From the NCBI GenBank assembly GCA_017883605.1, contig JADGNH010000023.1, positions 1 through 19,206 on the forward strand: a DNA stretch of 19,206 nucleotides. Reading direction: 5' to 3'. The notes beneath the pieces are model-generated. The model saw only the letters and a program-made list of their open reading frames with translations. It made no database searches and was not told the origin of the DNA. Position numbers and translations under genes: made by a program. This DNA is from Methanobacteriaceae archaeon (lineage in GTDB: Archaea; Methanobacteriota; Methanobacteria; Methanobacteriales; Methanobacteriaceae). Within the stretch, counting starts at the first letter, position 1. Every line of letters starts with the position of its first letter. Shown piece after piece: positions 7,415-14,874 of the stretch.

Positions 7415-7594
7415 ATGTGTGAATCAACTGTTTACTCCACAGATGGTACCAAAATAATGGAAGATGTTATTTCAATAAAGATTGATAGTAACAGAATAGT
7501 TTTAATTGATATATTAAATCAGAGAAAAGAGTTAGACGGCCGTATAGTGGAAATAGACCTGGAAAAACATGGAATTTTTATAGAATTAGCTTGA
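7415..7594 (+). CDS. cooT: CooT-like small nickel-binding protein
   Basis: An open frame of 59 residues starting MCESTVYSTDG. It matches the CooT family in length, in the invariant Cys at position 2 and in its all-beta pattern ending HGIFIELA. CooT of Rhodospirillum rubrum binds one nickel per dimer through Cys2 and belongs to the cooCTJ set that matures carbon monoxide dehydrogenase; the fold was earlier annotated as a predicted RNA-binding protein. AAGGTGA (7404-7410) lies four bases before the ATG. Here the gene sits between pyrC and the convergent mvh operon, while the CooC-like ATPase is 6 kb away in the same window. Nickel handling is inferred from the family; the physiological partner is not known. 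Confidence 0.75.
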   Translation: MCESTVYSTDGTKIMEDVISIKIDSNRIVLIDILNQRKELDGRIVEIDLEKHGIFIELA

Positions 7595-7647
7595 AAATTT
7601 GTAAAATAGCTTAAAAAATTATAAAATAGCTTGAAAAAATTCTAAAT
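7588..7647 (+). repeat. Three 20-bp tandem repeats over the cooT stop codon
   Basis: AGCTT recurs at exactly 7588, 7608 and 7628, each followed by an A-rich stretch, ATT and then TAAA. The first unit includes the last sense codon and the stop codon of cooT. Copies two and three are closer to each other than to the first. This looks like tandem duplication of the gene's 3' end into non-coding DNA. Confidence 0.7.
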
Positions 7648-7730
7648 ACTATAAAATCTTGTCTAATTTATTAAAAAATCAATCTCTATTATTTTAAAAA
7701 AATCCCATATTAATTATTTTATTTTAATTC

Positions 7731-7766
7731 AAAAAAAAAATAGAGTTCAGGTGGAAAAATCCACCT
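7731..7766 (-). terminator. Hairpin plus T-run terminator of the mvh operon
   Basis: AGGTGG (7749-7754) pairs perfectly with CCACCT (7761-7766) across a six-base loop. Read leftward, this stem is followed by a run of ten T residues (A run at 7731-7740 on the plus strand). It begins 15 bp after the mvhB stop codon. A run of eight A residues on the other side (7767-7774) means only the leftward direction gives a stem followed by an immediate T-rich tail. Stem-loop terminators are not required in archaea, but the T-run alone would serve. Confidence 0.65.
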
Positions 7767-7780
7767 TAAAAAAAATCTGT

Positions 7781-9022
7781 TTACTTTAGAGAGAATGCTC
7801 CTTCTGGACAGGCAGTGATGCACTGGTCACACAGTATGCAGAAACCTTTGAGAGGTACATTTTCACCTTCCACGAGTTTCAGCATGTTGTAGGGACATAC
7901 TTCTATACAGTCTCCGCACTCATTACAAAGTGCCGGGTTGAACTCCACTCTCTGCCGCTTAACCACTTCGCCGTTTACCACCTTGTCAATATCCACCAGT
8001 TTTAGTGCGCCTTCAGGGCATGCTGTGGTACAGGCACCGCAGCGGGTACACATGGCAAGATAAGGCTCTTCACTGCTTTCTATGTCACCAGGTACTTCCA
8101 TCCCTTGATTGGTTACCACTCTTATAGCTTCGGTAGGACATATTCTGGCACAGGCTCCGATGTTTTTACATTTATCTTCATCAAAGACTAATCCCACATC
8201 AGAAGCTGGTTTTGCAGGTCCTAACTCCACTTCAAGGTCTATGGCTTCCACTGGACAGATGTTTTCGCAGAGACCACATGCTGTACATATCTCTGGAAGT
8301 TCAACAGTGAGCGTTGCTGGTTTTTCTTCTATGAAGTCTCCGGGACAGGCTTCAACACAGAGGTTGCAGCCGATACAGGTATCCTCGTCCAATTCAAATT
8401 TCAGCATCTCTTTAGAACGTTTTTCTGGTTTTTTGCCTGATATGAACACTGCATTCCAGGGGCAGGTCTGTGCACATATTCCACACTTGATACAGGTGTC
8501 TTCGTCAATTTCAATGGTTCCGCCAACTTCTGAAAGTGTTATGGCATCCACAGGACATTCTTCTACACACATGCCACATCCAACGCAGTCTTTGATGTAT
8601 ATTGGTCCTGGAATTTCTCCTTCCATTCTTTTGGGTTCTTTAACACCTTTTATTCCTATGACTTCAACCGGGCAAACATCTACACATTGCTGGCACATTA
8701 CACAGTACCCGTGAAGGGGGATTTTCTTCATTTCACCCTTATCCAGCTTCATTATCTGAGGAGGACATACCTCTACACAGTCCCCACACTCGTTACATAA
8801 AGCTGGGTTAAATATCACCCTGGTCTGGCTTTTACCTGACTCATCAAGCACCAGTTCATCAGTTTTAAGAGCTCCAGTTGGACATATGGAAACGCATTTT
8901 GGTTCACCTTCACACATGTCACAGTATATCAAATCATCAGGTTCCAATGCAATAGCAGTGGTGGGACAGGTCCCCTGACAAGCTCCACATTTAATACAGT
9001 CTTCTTTGTTGACTACTATCAT
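7781..9022 (-). CDS. mvhB: Polyferredoxin MvhB
   Basis: 413 residues made of tandem 2[4Fe-4S] ferredoxin modules; it is the electron-carrier partner encoded with the F420-non-reducing hydrogenase. Twelve cluster motifs of the CxxCxxCxxxCP type can be counted from CIKCGACQGTCP near residue 9 to CILCDQCITACP near the C-terminus. Motif 2 has a longer spacing (CDMCEGEPKCVSICP). Motif 9, CKNIGACARICP, has Ile (codon at 8159-8161) in place of its second Cys. The longest frame begins 18 bases further upstream, but GGTGA at 9031-9036 points to the ATG at 9022, giving MIVVNKEDC. It is the last gene of mvhDGAB and lies immediately after mvhA. Expected to be soluble and to pass electrons among Mvh, heterodisulfide reductase and other acceptors. 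Confidence 0.95.
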   Translation of the reverse strand: MIVVNKEDCIKCGACQGTCPTTAIALEPDDLIYCDMCEGEPKCVSICPTGALKTDELVLDESGKSQTRVIFNPALCNECGDCVEVCPPQIMKLDKGEMKKIPLHGYCVMCQQCVDVCPVEVIGIKGVKEPKRMEGEIPGPIYIKDCVGCGMCVEECPVDAITLSEVGGTIEIDEDTCIKCGICAQTCPWNAVFISGKKPEKRSKEMLKFELDEDTCIGCNLCVEACPGDFIEEKPATLTVELPEICTACGLCENICPVEAIDLEVELGPAKPASDVGLVFDEDKCKNIGACARICPTEAIRVVTNQGMEVPGDIESSEEPYLAMCTRCGACTTACPEGALKLVDIDKVVNGEVVKRQRVEFNPALCNECGDCIEVCPYNMLKLVEGENVPLKGFCILCDQCITACPEGAFSLK

Positions 9023-9040
9023 TTTTTTTCTCACCCACAT

Positions 9041-10462
9041 TTAGATTTTAGTAATAAGGTGTCCCTCACTGTCGTATACTTCAAGGGTAGCAAGCCTCAT
9101 TTGACTGTCAATGGTGTGGGTTGCGCAGGATAGACATGGGTCGTAAGACCTTATTACCATTTCCATCAAGTTAAAAATGCTGTCGTCTACTTCTACACCT
9201 GGTTTTATGTAGTCTCTTGCCACTTTCTGGATACCCATCTCCATGGCGGGGTTGTTCTGAATAGTCGCCACTACAATATTGGCTTTGGTTATCTGTCCAT
9301 TGTCATCACAGGCATAGTGGTGAGTTAAAGTTCCTCTTGGTGCTTCTACAATTCCTACACCTTCACCGGCCTGTCTTTCCATTGGTTCTGGGAATTTCTG
9401 ACCAGATAGATCATCTTCCAGTGCATCGGCAGCACATTCAGTGGCTGCTACCAATTCTATGAGTCGTGCCCAGTGGAACAATAGGGTCTGTTGTGCGTAT
9501 CCAAAGGCGCCTCGGAATTCTTTTAAGTAGTCCTGTGCTTGTGGTGCGACATCCGGCATTTTGTCTATCACATTAATCCTGGAAAGTGGTGCTACTCGGT
9601 AAATACCTTCGGGGTAGCCCAGATCTTTTATGTAGGGGAATTTCAGCCAGGAATATGGTTTAACATGCTCTGCTATGGTGTCCAGGTAGTCTGCTGGTTT
9701 GAATTCTCGGAAGAGATTACCTTCTTGGTCTTTTATTCGCACGTCACCGTCGTAAACATCCCATACACCATCTTTGACTAGACCCATGTGTTTGGTTTCT
9801 ATGTTACCTAAGGAGTTTACCAGGTCAATATTTTCCTCAAATATTGGTTTAGCTGTTTCTATGGTGGCTACTGCTAGTTCAACGTTTCTTTGAGCTTTTT
9901 TTAGAAGGTCTTTCTGGGTTTCATCATCCAGTTCTGTGGATATTCCACCAGGAGTGGATGATGTGGGGTGTATCGATCTTCCACCGGTAGCTTTAACTAT
10001 GTCTAAAGCATTTTTCCTGAGCTCAATAGCTCCTAAAGCCAGTTCAGGTGCGTCTTTTATGATCTGAAAGACGTTTCTGGTTTTTCTGTCTTTTCCCGCT
10101 ATGAAATCAGGGGCTGCCAGGAAGTAGAAGTGGAGTGCGTGGGAGTGAGTGTAGGATCCCCAGTTCATGATCTCCCTCATCCGGTAGGCAGTGGGGAGAA
10201 TGTCTGTTCCATTTTCGAATCCGAAACATGCGTCAACAGCCTTAGCAGCGGCCAGGTGGTGTTGCACGTCACAGATACCACAGATTCTTGGTACTATTCG
10301 TGGTACTTCTTCAATGTTTCTTTGCTGTAGGAATTTTTCAAATCCACGGAACTCCATAACGTGGAGTTTGGTATCTGACACATTTCCTGCATCATCCAGC
10401 TCTACTGTAATTTTTGCGTGACCTTCAATCCGGGTCACCGGTTCCATTGTTAATTTAACCAT
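9041..10462 (-). CDS. mvhA: F420-non-reducing [NiFe] hydrogenase large subunit MvhA
   Basis: 473 residues; this subunit carries the Ni-Fe active site that splits H2. The N-terminal nickel-binding motif RICGICDVQHH gives C61 and C64, and the C-terminal motif DPCLSCATH gives C443 and C446. All four are Cys, with no in-frame TGA, so it is not the selenocysteine form. After His449 come 24 more residues, the peptide normally removed by a maturation protease once nickel is inserted. RIEGH near the N-terminus is also typical. A GGAGGG site (about 10470-10475) precedes the ATG, and the start abuts the mvhG stop. It forms the cytoplasmic MvhADG complex with HdrABC that bifurcates electrons between CoM-S-S-CoB and ferredoxin. 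Confidence 0.97.
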   Translation of the reverse strand: MVKLTMEPVTRIEGHAKITVELDDAGNVSDTKLHVMEFRGFEKFLQQRNIEEVPRIVPRICGICDVQHHLAAAKAVDACFGFENGTDILPTAYRMREIMNWGSYTHSHALHFYFLAAPDFIAGKDRKTRNVFQIIKDAPELALGAIELRKNALDIVKATGGRSIHPTSSTPGGISTELDDETQKDLLKKAQRNVELAVATIETAKPIFEENIDLVNSLGNIETKHMGLVKDGVWDVYDGDVRIKDQEGNLFREFKPADYLDTIAEHVKPYSWLKFPYIKDLGYPEGIYRVAPLSRINVIDKMPDVAPQAQDYLKEFRGAFGYAQQTLLFHWARLIELVAATECAADALEDDLSGQKFPEPMERQAGEGVGIVEAPRGTLTHHYACDDNGQITKANIVVATIQNNPAMEMGIQKVARDYIKPGVEVDDSIFNLMEMVIRSYDPCLSCATHTIDSQMRLATLEVYDSEGHLITKI

Positions 10463-11392
10463 TTATTTTCCCTCCTTTTGCACCTTTTTAGGTACTAAAG
10501 CAGATGCGAGTGTGAAGGTGTAGAATGTACCTACCACATCGTCCAGTTGGTCAGCAACTTCTTCTGGGTCTACGGTTTTGTCTCTTTCCACCCCAAAGTC
10601 GGATCCAATAGCTGATATCATCTTGGCACCCTGGTCCATGACCTTGGTGGTTGGTCCGTAGCATCCTCTGCACTGGATGGCTATGGTAGGACACTCTGCT
10701 CCGCAGAGAGAGATGGTTGAAGGTCCCATACAGATCAGTCCTTGTGGTACCAGACATAGTTCTGGTTCTGGTACTCCCAGTTCAAACTGCCTTACGATTT
10801 TGTCCATGGCCATTCCTTCTGGTGGCTTTTCTCTGGGACAAACTTCACAGAGGTTGGTGTTTGGTAAGGTTATTTCTTTACCGGTAAGTAGATTTACAAT
10901 TGCTTCTGCAGCTATATCAGACTTGCAGGGACATCCAGGGATGGCTAGATCTACTGGTATAGCCTCTGCCAGTGGTCTTACTCTACTTTCCAGGTGTGGT
11001 ATATCTTCAGATGGTATAACACCTTCAGGGTTAGGTGTGCTTGGTGAATTAATGTAAGCTTCTTCTATAAGGTCTTCGGGTGTGTGGAGATTTCCCAGTC
11101 CCTGTGGTCCACCATATACGGCACAGACACCGTATGCGATGACTATTTTGGCTTTTTTCCGGAGCATTTCCGCTAACTCACGATTTTCATCGTTACGGAT
11201 TCCTCCTTCTATTATAATAGCATCCAGGTCGTCTGGAACTTCATCGTATTTTACATCCATGAGTACCGGGCTGAATTCAAAATCTGCCAGTTCCAACACA
11301 TCTAAGAGTGCCTCATGCACATCTGCAATGGACAGGTGACAGCCTGAACATCCTGATAACCACATGGTTGCGATTTTTGCTTTTTCTGCCAT
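10463..11392 (-). CDS. mvhG: F420-non-reducing hydrogenase small subunit MvhG
   Basis: 309 residues; it holds the iron-sulfur relay that carries electrons from the Ni-Fe site to MvhD. The proximal-cluster motif SGCSGCHLS (C15 and C18) is at the N-terminus, with further Cys at 90 (YGVCAVYGG) and 154/156 (PGCPC). Additional Cys at 182, 185, 213, 221, 230, 234, 241 and 244 supply the other clusters. There is no twin-arginine signal peptide, in keeping with a cytosolic hydrogenase. The GGAGGAAA ribosome binding site precedes the ATG. It lies between mvhD (14-bp gap) and mvhA (adjacent). Confidence 0.96.
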   Translation of the reverse strand: MAEKAKIATMWLSGCSGCHLSIADVHEALLDVLELADFEFSPVLMDVKYDEVPDDLDAIIIEGGIRNDENRELAEMLRKKAKIVIAYGVCAVYGGPQGLGNLHTPEDLIEEAYINSPSTPNPEGVIPSEDIPHLESRVRPLAEAIPVDLAIPGCPCKSDIAAEAIVNLLTGKEITLPNTNLCEVCPREKPPEGMAMDKIVRQFELGVPEPELCLVPQGLICMGPSTISLCGAECPTIAIQCRGCYGPTTKVMDQGAKMISAIGSDFGVERDKTVDPEEVADQLDDVVGTFYTFTLASALVPKKVQKEGK

Positions 11393-11406
11393 TTATTTTC
11401 CTCCGC

Positions 11407-11835
11407 TTAAGCCTCAACGGCCAGCTGTTCTTTTAGTGGTGATGGGCCCAGACCTCTGATCCGATCTACCATCATCTTAACAGTATCTGCGAATTTTTCT
11501 CCTTCTGATGCAGATATCCAGTCGTGGTGTATTCTTTCTCTTCCAATTCCCAGATCATCTGCCAGTTTGTATATTAATCTCATTCTTCTGTCTAGTTTGT
11601 AGTTTCCAGCGTCGTAGTGACAGTCACCATGGTGACATCCTGCTACGATAACACCGTCAGCTCCCTCTCGGAAAGCCTTAAAAATAAATTGTGGTTCAAT
11701 ACGTCCAGAGCACATTACTCTTATTACCCTGACGTTTGGAGGATATTGCATCCTTGCAGTACCAGCGGTGTCAGCTCCACCATAGGAGCACCAGTTACAA
11801 CAAAACATTACTAATTTCACGTCATCCTCAGCCAT
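11407..11835 (-). CDS. mvhD: F420-non-reducing hydrogenase iron-sulfur subunit MvhD
   Basis: 142 residues; it carries the [2Fe-2S] cluster that links the hydrogenase to the HdrA subunit of heterodisulfide reductase. Conserved Cys are C12, C13 and C16 in FCCNWCSYGG, C42 in VMCSGRIEP and C67/C72 in AGCHHGDCHY. GAGGAGGAAA just upstream (about 11843-11852) gives a strong ribosome binding site for the ATG at 11835. It is the first gene of mvhDGAB, so the upstream palindromes and TATA elements are those of the whole operon. Confidence 0.96.
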   Translation of the reverse strand: MAEDDVKLVMFCCNWCSYGGADTAGTARMQYPPNVRVIRVMCSGRIEPQFIFKAFREGADGVIVAGCHHGDCHYDAGNYKLDRRMRLIYKLADDLGIGRERIHHDWISASEGEKFADTVKMMVDRIRGLGPSPLKEQLAVEA

Positions 11836-11861
11836 TAGAGTTTCCTCCTCGATTTGTAGAT

Positions 11862-11919
11862 GTACTATTCAACTGTACCATCATTATCTTTGTATATTTT
11901 TGTACCCATTAATGTACAA
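11862..11919. promoter_or_regulatory. Paired GTAC-N8-GTAC dyads, candidate operator of mvhDGAB
   Basis: GTAC occurs at 11862, 11874, 11902 and 11914: two pairs with 12-bp spacing, the pairs exactly 40 bp apart. The promoter-proximal pair is a perfect 20-bp palindrome, TTGTAC-N8-GTACAA (11900-11919). The other reads TGTAC-N7-TGTACC. With the TATA element at 11925-11935 the predicted start falls near 11900-11905, within the palindrome, and the second pair lies in the leader. This geometry fits repressor binding. I do not match the motif to a named archaeal regulator. Confidence 0.6.
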
Positions 11920-11924
11920 TATAT

Positions 11925-11935
11925 GGATATAAAAA
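11925..11935 (-). promoter_or_regulatory. TATA element of mvhDGAB
   Basis: Read leftward the element is TTTTTATATCC, about 90 bp before the mvhD ATG. Transcription starting about 25 bp on would give a leader of roughly 65-70 nt. Two further TATA-like words lie upstream on the same strand (around 11941-11950 and 11975-11985), so more than one promoter is possible. Confidence 0.45.
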
Positions 11936-11968
11936 TAGTTATTATAAAGGTTACTTATAAAACAAATT

Positions 11969-11984
11969 CGAAAAGTTTATATAG
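11969..11984 (+). promoter_or_regulatory. Canonical rightward BRE/TATA promoter with no gene behind it
   Basis: CGAAAAGTTTATATAG is close to the archaeal consensus: a purine-rich TFB-recognition element CGAAAAG directly followed by TTTATATA. The predicted start is near 12003. No open frame with a ribosome binding site follows before the opposing gene that ends at 12519. TTTATATA is partly symmetric and could also serve leftward, but the BRE is only on the plus-strand side. Confidence 0.55.
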
Positions 11985-12518
11985 TTGAATATGAATTCTG
12001 GTTCTTTTAATACCAGATAAGAACTTAGATCTGAGTTTAATATTCTTTTAAATGTTGATAAATATCTCCATAACCCTTTTTAACGTGAATTCTATAATAT
12101 TTAATTAATAAGAAATCTTCCTTTAATATTTAGAATCAATAATTTTGTTGTATTTTATTTAAGATGATCTTATATAACCTTAAATTGTATAATTAGAGTT
12201 TTTCATAAGTTCAATTTAAGAAATAAGATTAAATAGGTTTAATAACTGTTTAAACTTTCAATTAGTGATGGAACTTTTTAAGACCGTTTAATTCTCGTTT
12301 TAGGTTCCGTCTATTATTCAGTTGTTTCCTGAATTCTTTCTGGTCCCTTAAATCGGTCTCAGGTTTCTTTTCCAGTTGCTGATTTTTGGCTTGTTTTGGG
12401 ATTTTTATTATTAGTTTAGTGGGGTGCTGCTCTTAACCCCGTTGTTCTTGATTCGTGTTGTTTAAGCCCGGTAAATGACAGGAGAAATATGAGAATCTCT
12501 ACCAAAAAAGACGGATAT
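11985..12518. other. 534-bp gene-free stretch; possible non-coding RNA or gene relic
   Basis: Two mutually exclusive hairpins sit at the predicted transcript start: TCTGGT/ACCAGA (11997-12002 with 12012-12017) and GTTCTT/AAGAAC (12001-12006 with 12019-12024). From 12025 to 12240 the DNA is featureless and very AT-rich. From 12241 to 12480 it is clearly less AT-rich, with AGACCG (12281-12286) able to pair with CGGTCT (12353-12358) around a hairpin ATTCAG/CTGAAT (12316-12334), and a further stem GGGGT/ACCCC (12421-12440). On the minus strand 12262-12432 is open for 56 codons, Lys/Arg/Gln-rich, but has no ATG, GTG or TTG start. Either a structured RNA or a decayed gene would explain this; neither is proven. 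Confidence 0.35.
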
Positions 12519-13001
12519 CTATTCTTTCTCTTCATAGTTTCTTCTCCACTTTTCCAGTATCGTGAGAACAGTTTTGTCCAGATTCTCTATAGCTTCCTGA
12601 GAGAGTTCCTCTCTACCTTCTTCAAGGGCTTTTTTATTTCTTTCTTTGAACATGTAAACTTCTCTTATGAATTCAAGAGTTAAAATCTGGTAACTGTCTT
12701 TAATATAATGTAACATCCTCTTAATATCTATGAGGGGGACGTGTAAATAGCCCAGGTTATTTCTATCTGCTAATAAGTTATGATTTTCATATTCTTCTAG
12801 CTGGTCAGCGATCCAATCAAAGCCAGAGAGTTTAAAGGCCTCAGCATATACTTTCTGGAGTTCTCCTCCTTCTTCTAAGAGTTTTTCCAAATTTTCCAAC
12901 TCTTTAAGCTTTTTGTTGATTATTTTTGTGAGATTATCTTCCTGATCAGGCATTTCCTTTAATATCTTACCATCTGGTATTTTAAGTGATTCTTTTTTCA
13001 T
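12519..13001 (-). CDS. Uncharacterised helical protein
   Basis: 160 residues, rich in Glu, Lys and Leu, with no signal peptide, membrane segment or Cys. Residues about 20-50 (NLTKIINKKLKELENLEKLL and following) have a leucine-rich heptad look suggesting a coiled coil. The middle (about 55-110) contains FDWIADQLEEY and LHVPLIDIKRMLHYIKDSYQ, and the C-terminus (residues 115-160) is another charged helix. I do not recognise the family. The ATG has no clear ribosome binding site. It stands alone between two long gaps, so context gives no function. Compositional consistency and the absence of stops over 160 codons support a real gene. Confidence 0.75.
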   Translation of the reverse strand: MKKESLKIPDGKILKEMPDQEDNLTKIINKKLKELENLEKLLEEGGELQKVYAEAFKLSGFDWIADQLEEYENHNLLADRNNLGYLHVPLIDIKRMLHYIKDSYQILTLEFIREVYMFKERNKKALEEGREELSQEAIENLDKTVLTILEKWRRNYEEKE

Positions 13002-13329
13002 TCTGCCACGAATCCATTTTTTAGCTCATCAAGGACCTAAGTTAATAAACAGAATTAGGTAATGGAAGAAGTTTATTAAGATTATATTACCACCGGAGTT
13101 CTATAATAATTTTTATAAATTAGTAAATATGGAAGGATCTAAAAATTACCCTGAAGGTCTAAAAATTGCCTATTAATATTATTGTAAAGTAAAAATAAAT
13201 AATTTTCCAAAATTGAGTCCTGTAAAAAAAAATTAGAGTTCTGTAAAAAAATTAATTTATAAATGGAAAAAAATTTAATCCCTAATATTCAAATCTTATT
13301 GTCATCTTTATTAAGCCCATAAAAAAATA
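13002..13329. repeat. Gene-free gap with two short tandem duplications and oligo-T termination signals
   Basis: GAAGG(A)TCTAAAAATT(A/G)CC is present twice, at 13132-13150 and 13153-13170. A second duplication with exactly 21-bp period starts at 13215 and 13236 (GAGTCCTGT and GAGTTCTGT, each followed by a long A run and TTA). Read leftward, the A runs are T runs lying 75-110 bp beyond the DUF134 stop codon, so they can end that transcript. No open frame worth calling is present. Confidence 0.55.
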
Positions 13330-13923
13330 TTAATCTGCCCCACAAAGTGGTGTTTCACATTCGGGGCATTTGGTATTCCTGCAGGGTACTGCCAATATTT
13401 TTAGAGATTCATATCCACAATTGGGGCATTTGCAAATCCTGGGAGGACCTGCCCCCATACCTCTACCACCATAAGACCTTCTCTGGAGTAGGGAAGGATC
13501 TGTTTTTTCTGTGAGTTTCTCATCATCTATGATAATATTTATGTCTTCAGACTGACAGTCTGGACAATTATCATATTCTTTTTCCGGGCTGCTCCATTCA
13601 AATCCACAAACATTGCATTTATACCTTTTTTTATTAGTTATATAATCCTCCCCCACTATAGTTATCATATTTCCATCAACCAATGCCTTAGATATCTTTT
13701 TTCTGGCAGAAGATAAGATCCTATGGAAGGTAGACTGTGAAATTCCCATTATATCCGCAGATTTTTTCTGTTGAATATCATGGTAGTCCCTGAGTCTAAT
13801 TGCTTCAAATTCGTCTATGGTAACTTTAATGGGTTCAATAGATTCCATGTCATCTCTATCTGGTTTAAAACACCGTATTTGCGGTTCTTCCAATATCCTT
13901 CTAAATATCCGGGGCCTGGACAT
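13330..13923 (-). CDS. DUF134 (UPF0251) helix-turn-helix protein with zinc ribbons
   Basis: 197 residues from the ATG at 13923. The MSRPRIFRRI start is typical of DUF134, whereas the longer frame from a TTG at 13941 adds six atypical residues. The helix-turn-helix region is about 35-85 (VTIDEFEAIRLRDYHDIQQ, then GISQSTFHRILSSARKKI), sigma-4-like. A zinc ribbon follows (C103, C106, C120, C123), then a glycine-rich linker (GGRGMGAGPP) and a second Cys-rich module (C164, C166, C169, C181, C186, C189, C194) with seven Cys, more than one ribbon needs. It is probably a DNA-binding regulator. It is divergent from sufCB, and the Cys-rich tail suggests metal or Fe-S sensing; that is inference. No ribosome binding site is seen and the TATA element is about 28 bp upstream, which suggests a leaderless mRNA. 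Confidence 0.88.
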   Translation of the reverse strand: MSRPRIFRRILEEPQIRCFKPDRDDMESIEPIKVTIDEFEAIRLRDYHDIQQKKSADIMGISQSTFHRILSSARKKISKALVDGNMITIVGEDYITNKKRYKCNVCGFEWSSPEKEYDNCPDCQSEDINIIIDDEKLTEKTDPSLLQRRSYGGRGMGAGPPRICKCPNCGYESLKILAVPCRNTKCPECETPLCGAD

Positions 13924-13943
13924 AACTGAATATATATTCAAAA

Positions 13944-13957
13944 CTATTATATAAATC
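13944..13957 (-). promoter_or_regulatory. TATA element of the DUF134 gene (leaderless arrangement)
   Basis: Read leftward this is GATTTATATAATAG. Its centre is about 28 bp from the ATG at 13923, the distance at which archaeal transcription starts. With no ribosome binding site in between, the mRNA is likely to begin at or within a few bases of the start codon. Confidence 0.55.
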
Positions 13958-13987
13958 TTATTTATAACATGGATTAACCCATTTTGT

Positions 13988-14003
13988 CCAAAATTTTTAT
14001 AAA
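13988..14003 (+). promoter_or_regulatory. Likely promoter of sufCB
   Basis: CCAAAATTTTTATAAAA contains a TFB-recognition-like CCAAAA followed by TTTTTATAAA. The start would fall near 14025, giving a leader of 80-90 nt before sufC. It lies about 35 bp from the divergent DUF134 TATA element, so a protein bound between them could affect both. Confidence 0.45.
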
Positions 14004-14105
14004 AACCTGAATTAACAGTTTTTAACTAATGAGCATAATTAAATAAAACAAATTACAAAAATTAATTTAATTGATTAAAATAAGAATAACCGATAAACTA
14101 TGGGC

Positions 14106-14855
<750 letters not shown>

Positions 14856-14874
<19 letters not shown>

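Noticed and set aside
8109..8714. 201-residue plus-strand open frame opposite mvhB
   Set aside because: It is a shadow of the Cys-rich polyferredoxin in another frame, with Ser/Thr/His-rich periodicity mirroring the cluster motifs and no ribosome binding site.
9112..9145. Selenocysteine version of the MvhA nickel site
   Set aside because: The DPCLSC motif uses two ordinary Cys codons; no in-frame TGA or SECIS-like need is present.
12264..12335. C/D-box guide RNA (GTGATGG ... CTGA)
   Set aside because: The C box has a mismatch, no internal D'/C' pair is convincing and the spacing is too long for a typical archaeal guide RNA.
12489..12683. Plus-strand open frame with an ATG overlapping the end of the 160-residue gene
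   Set aside because: Most of it is antisense to the better-supported leftward gene, and its residues (runs of Phe, Ser and Leu) are what the reverse of a Glu/Lys-rich gene gives.
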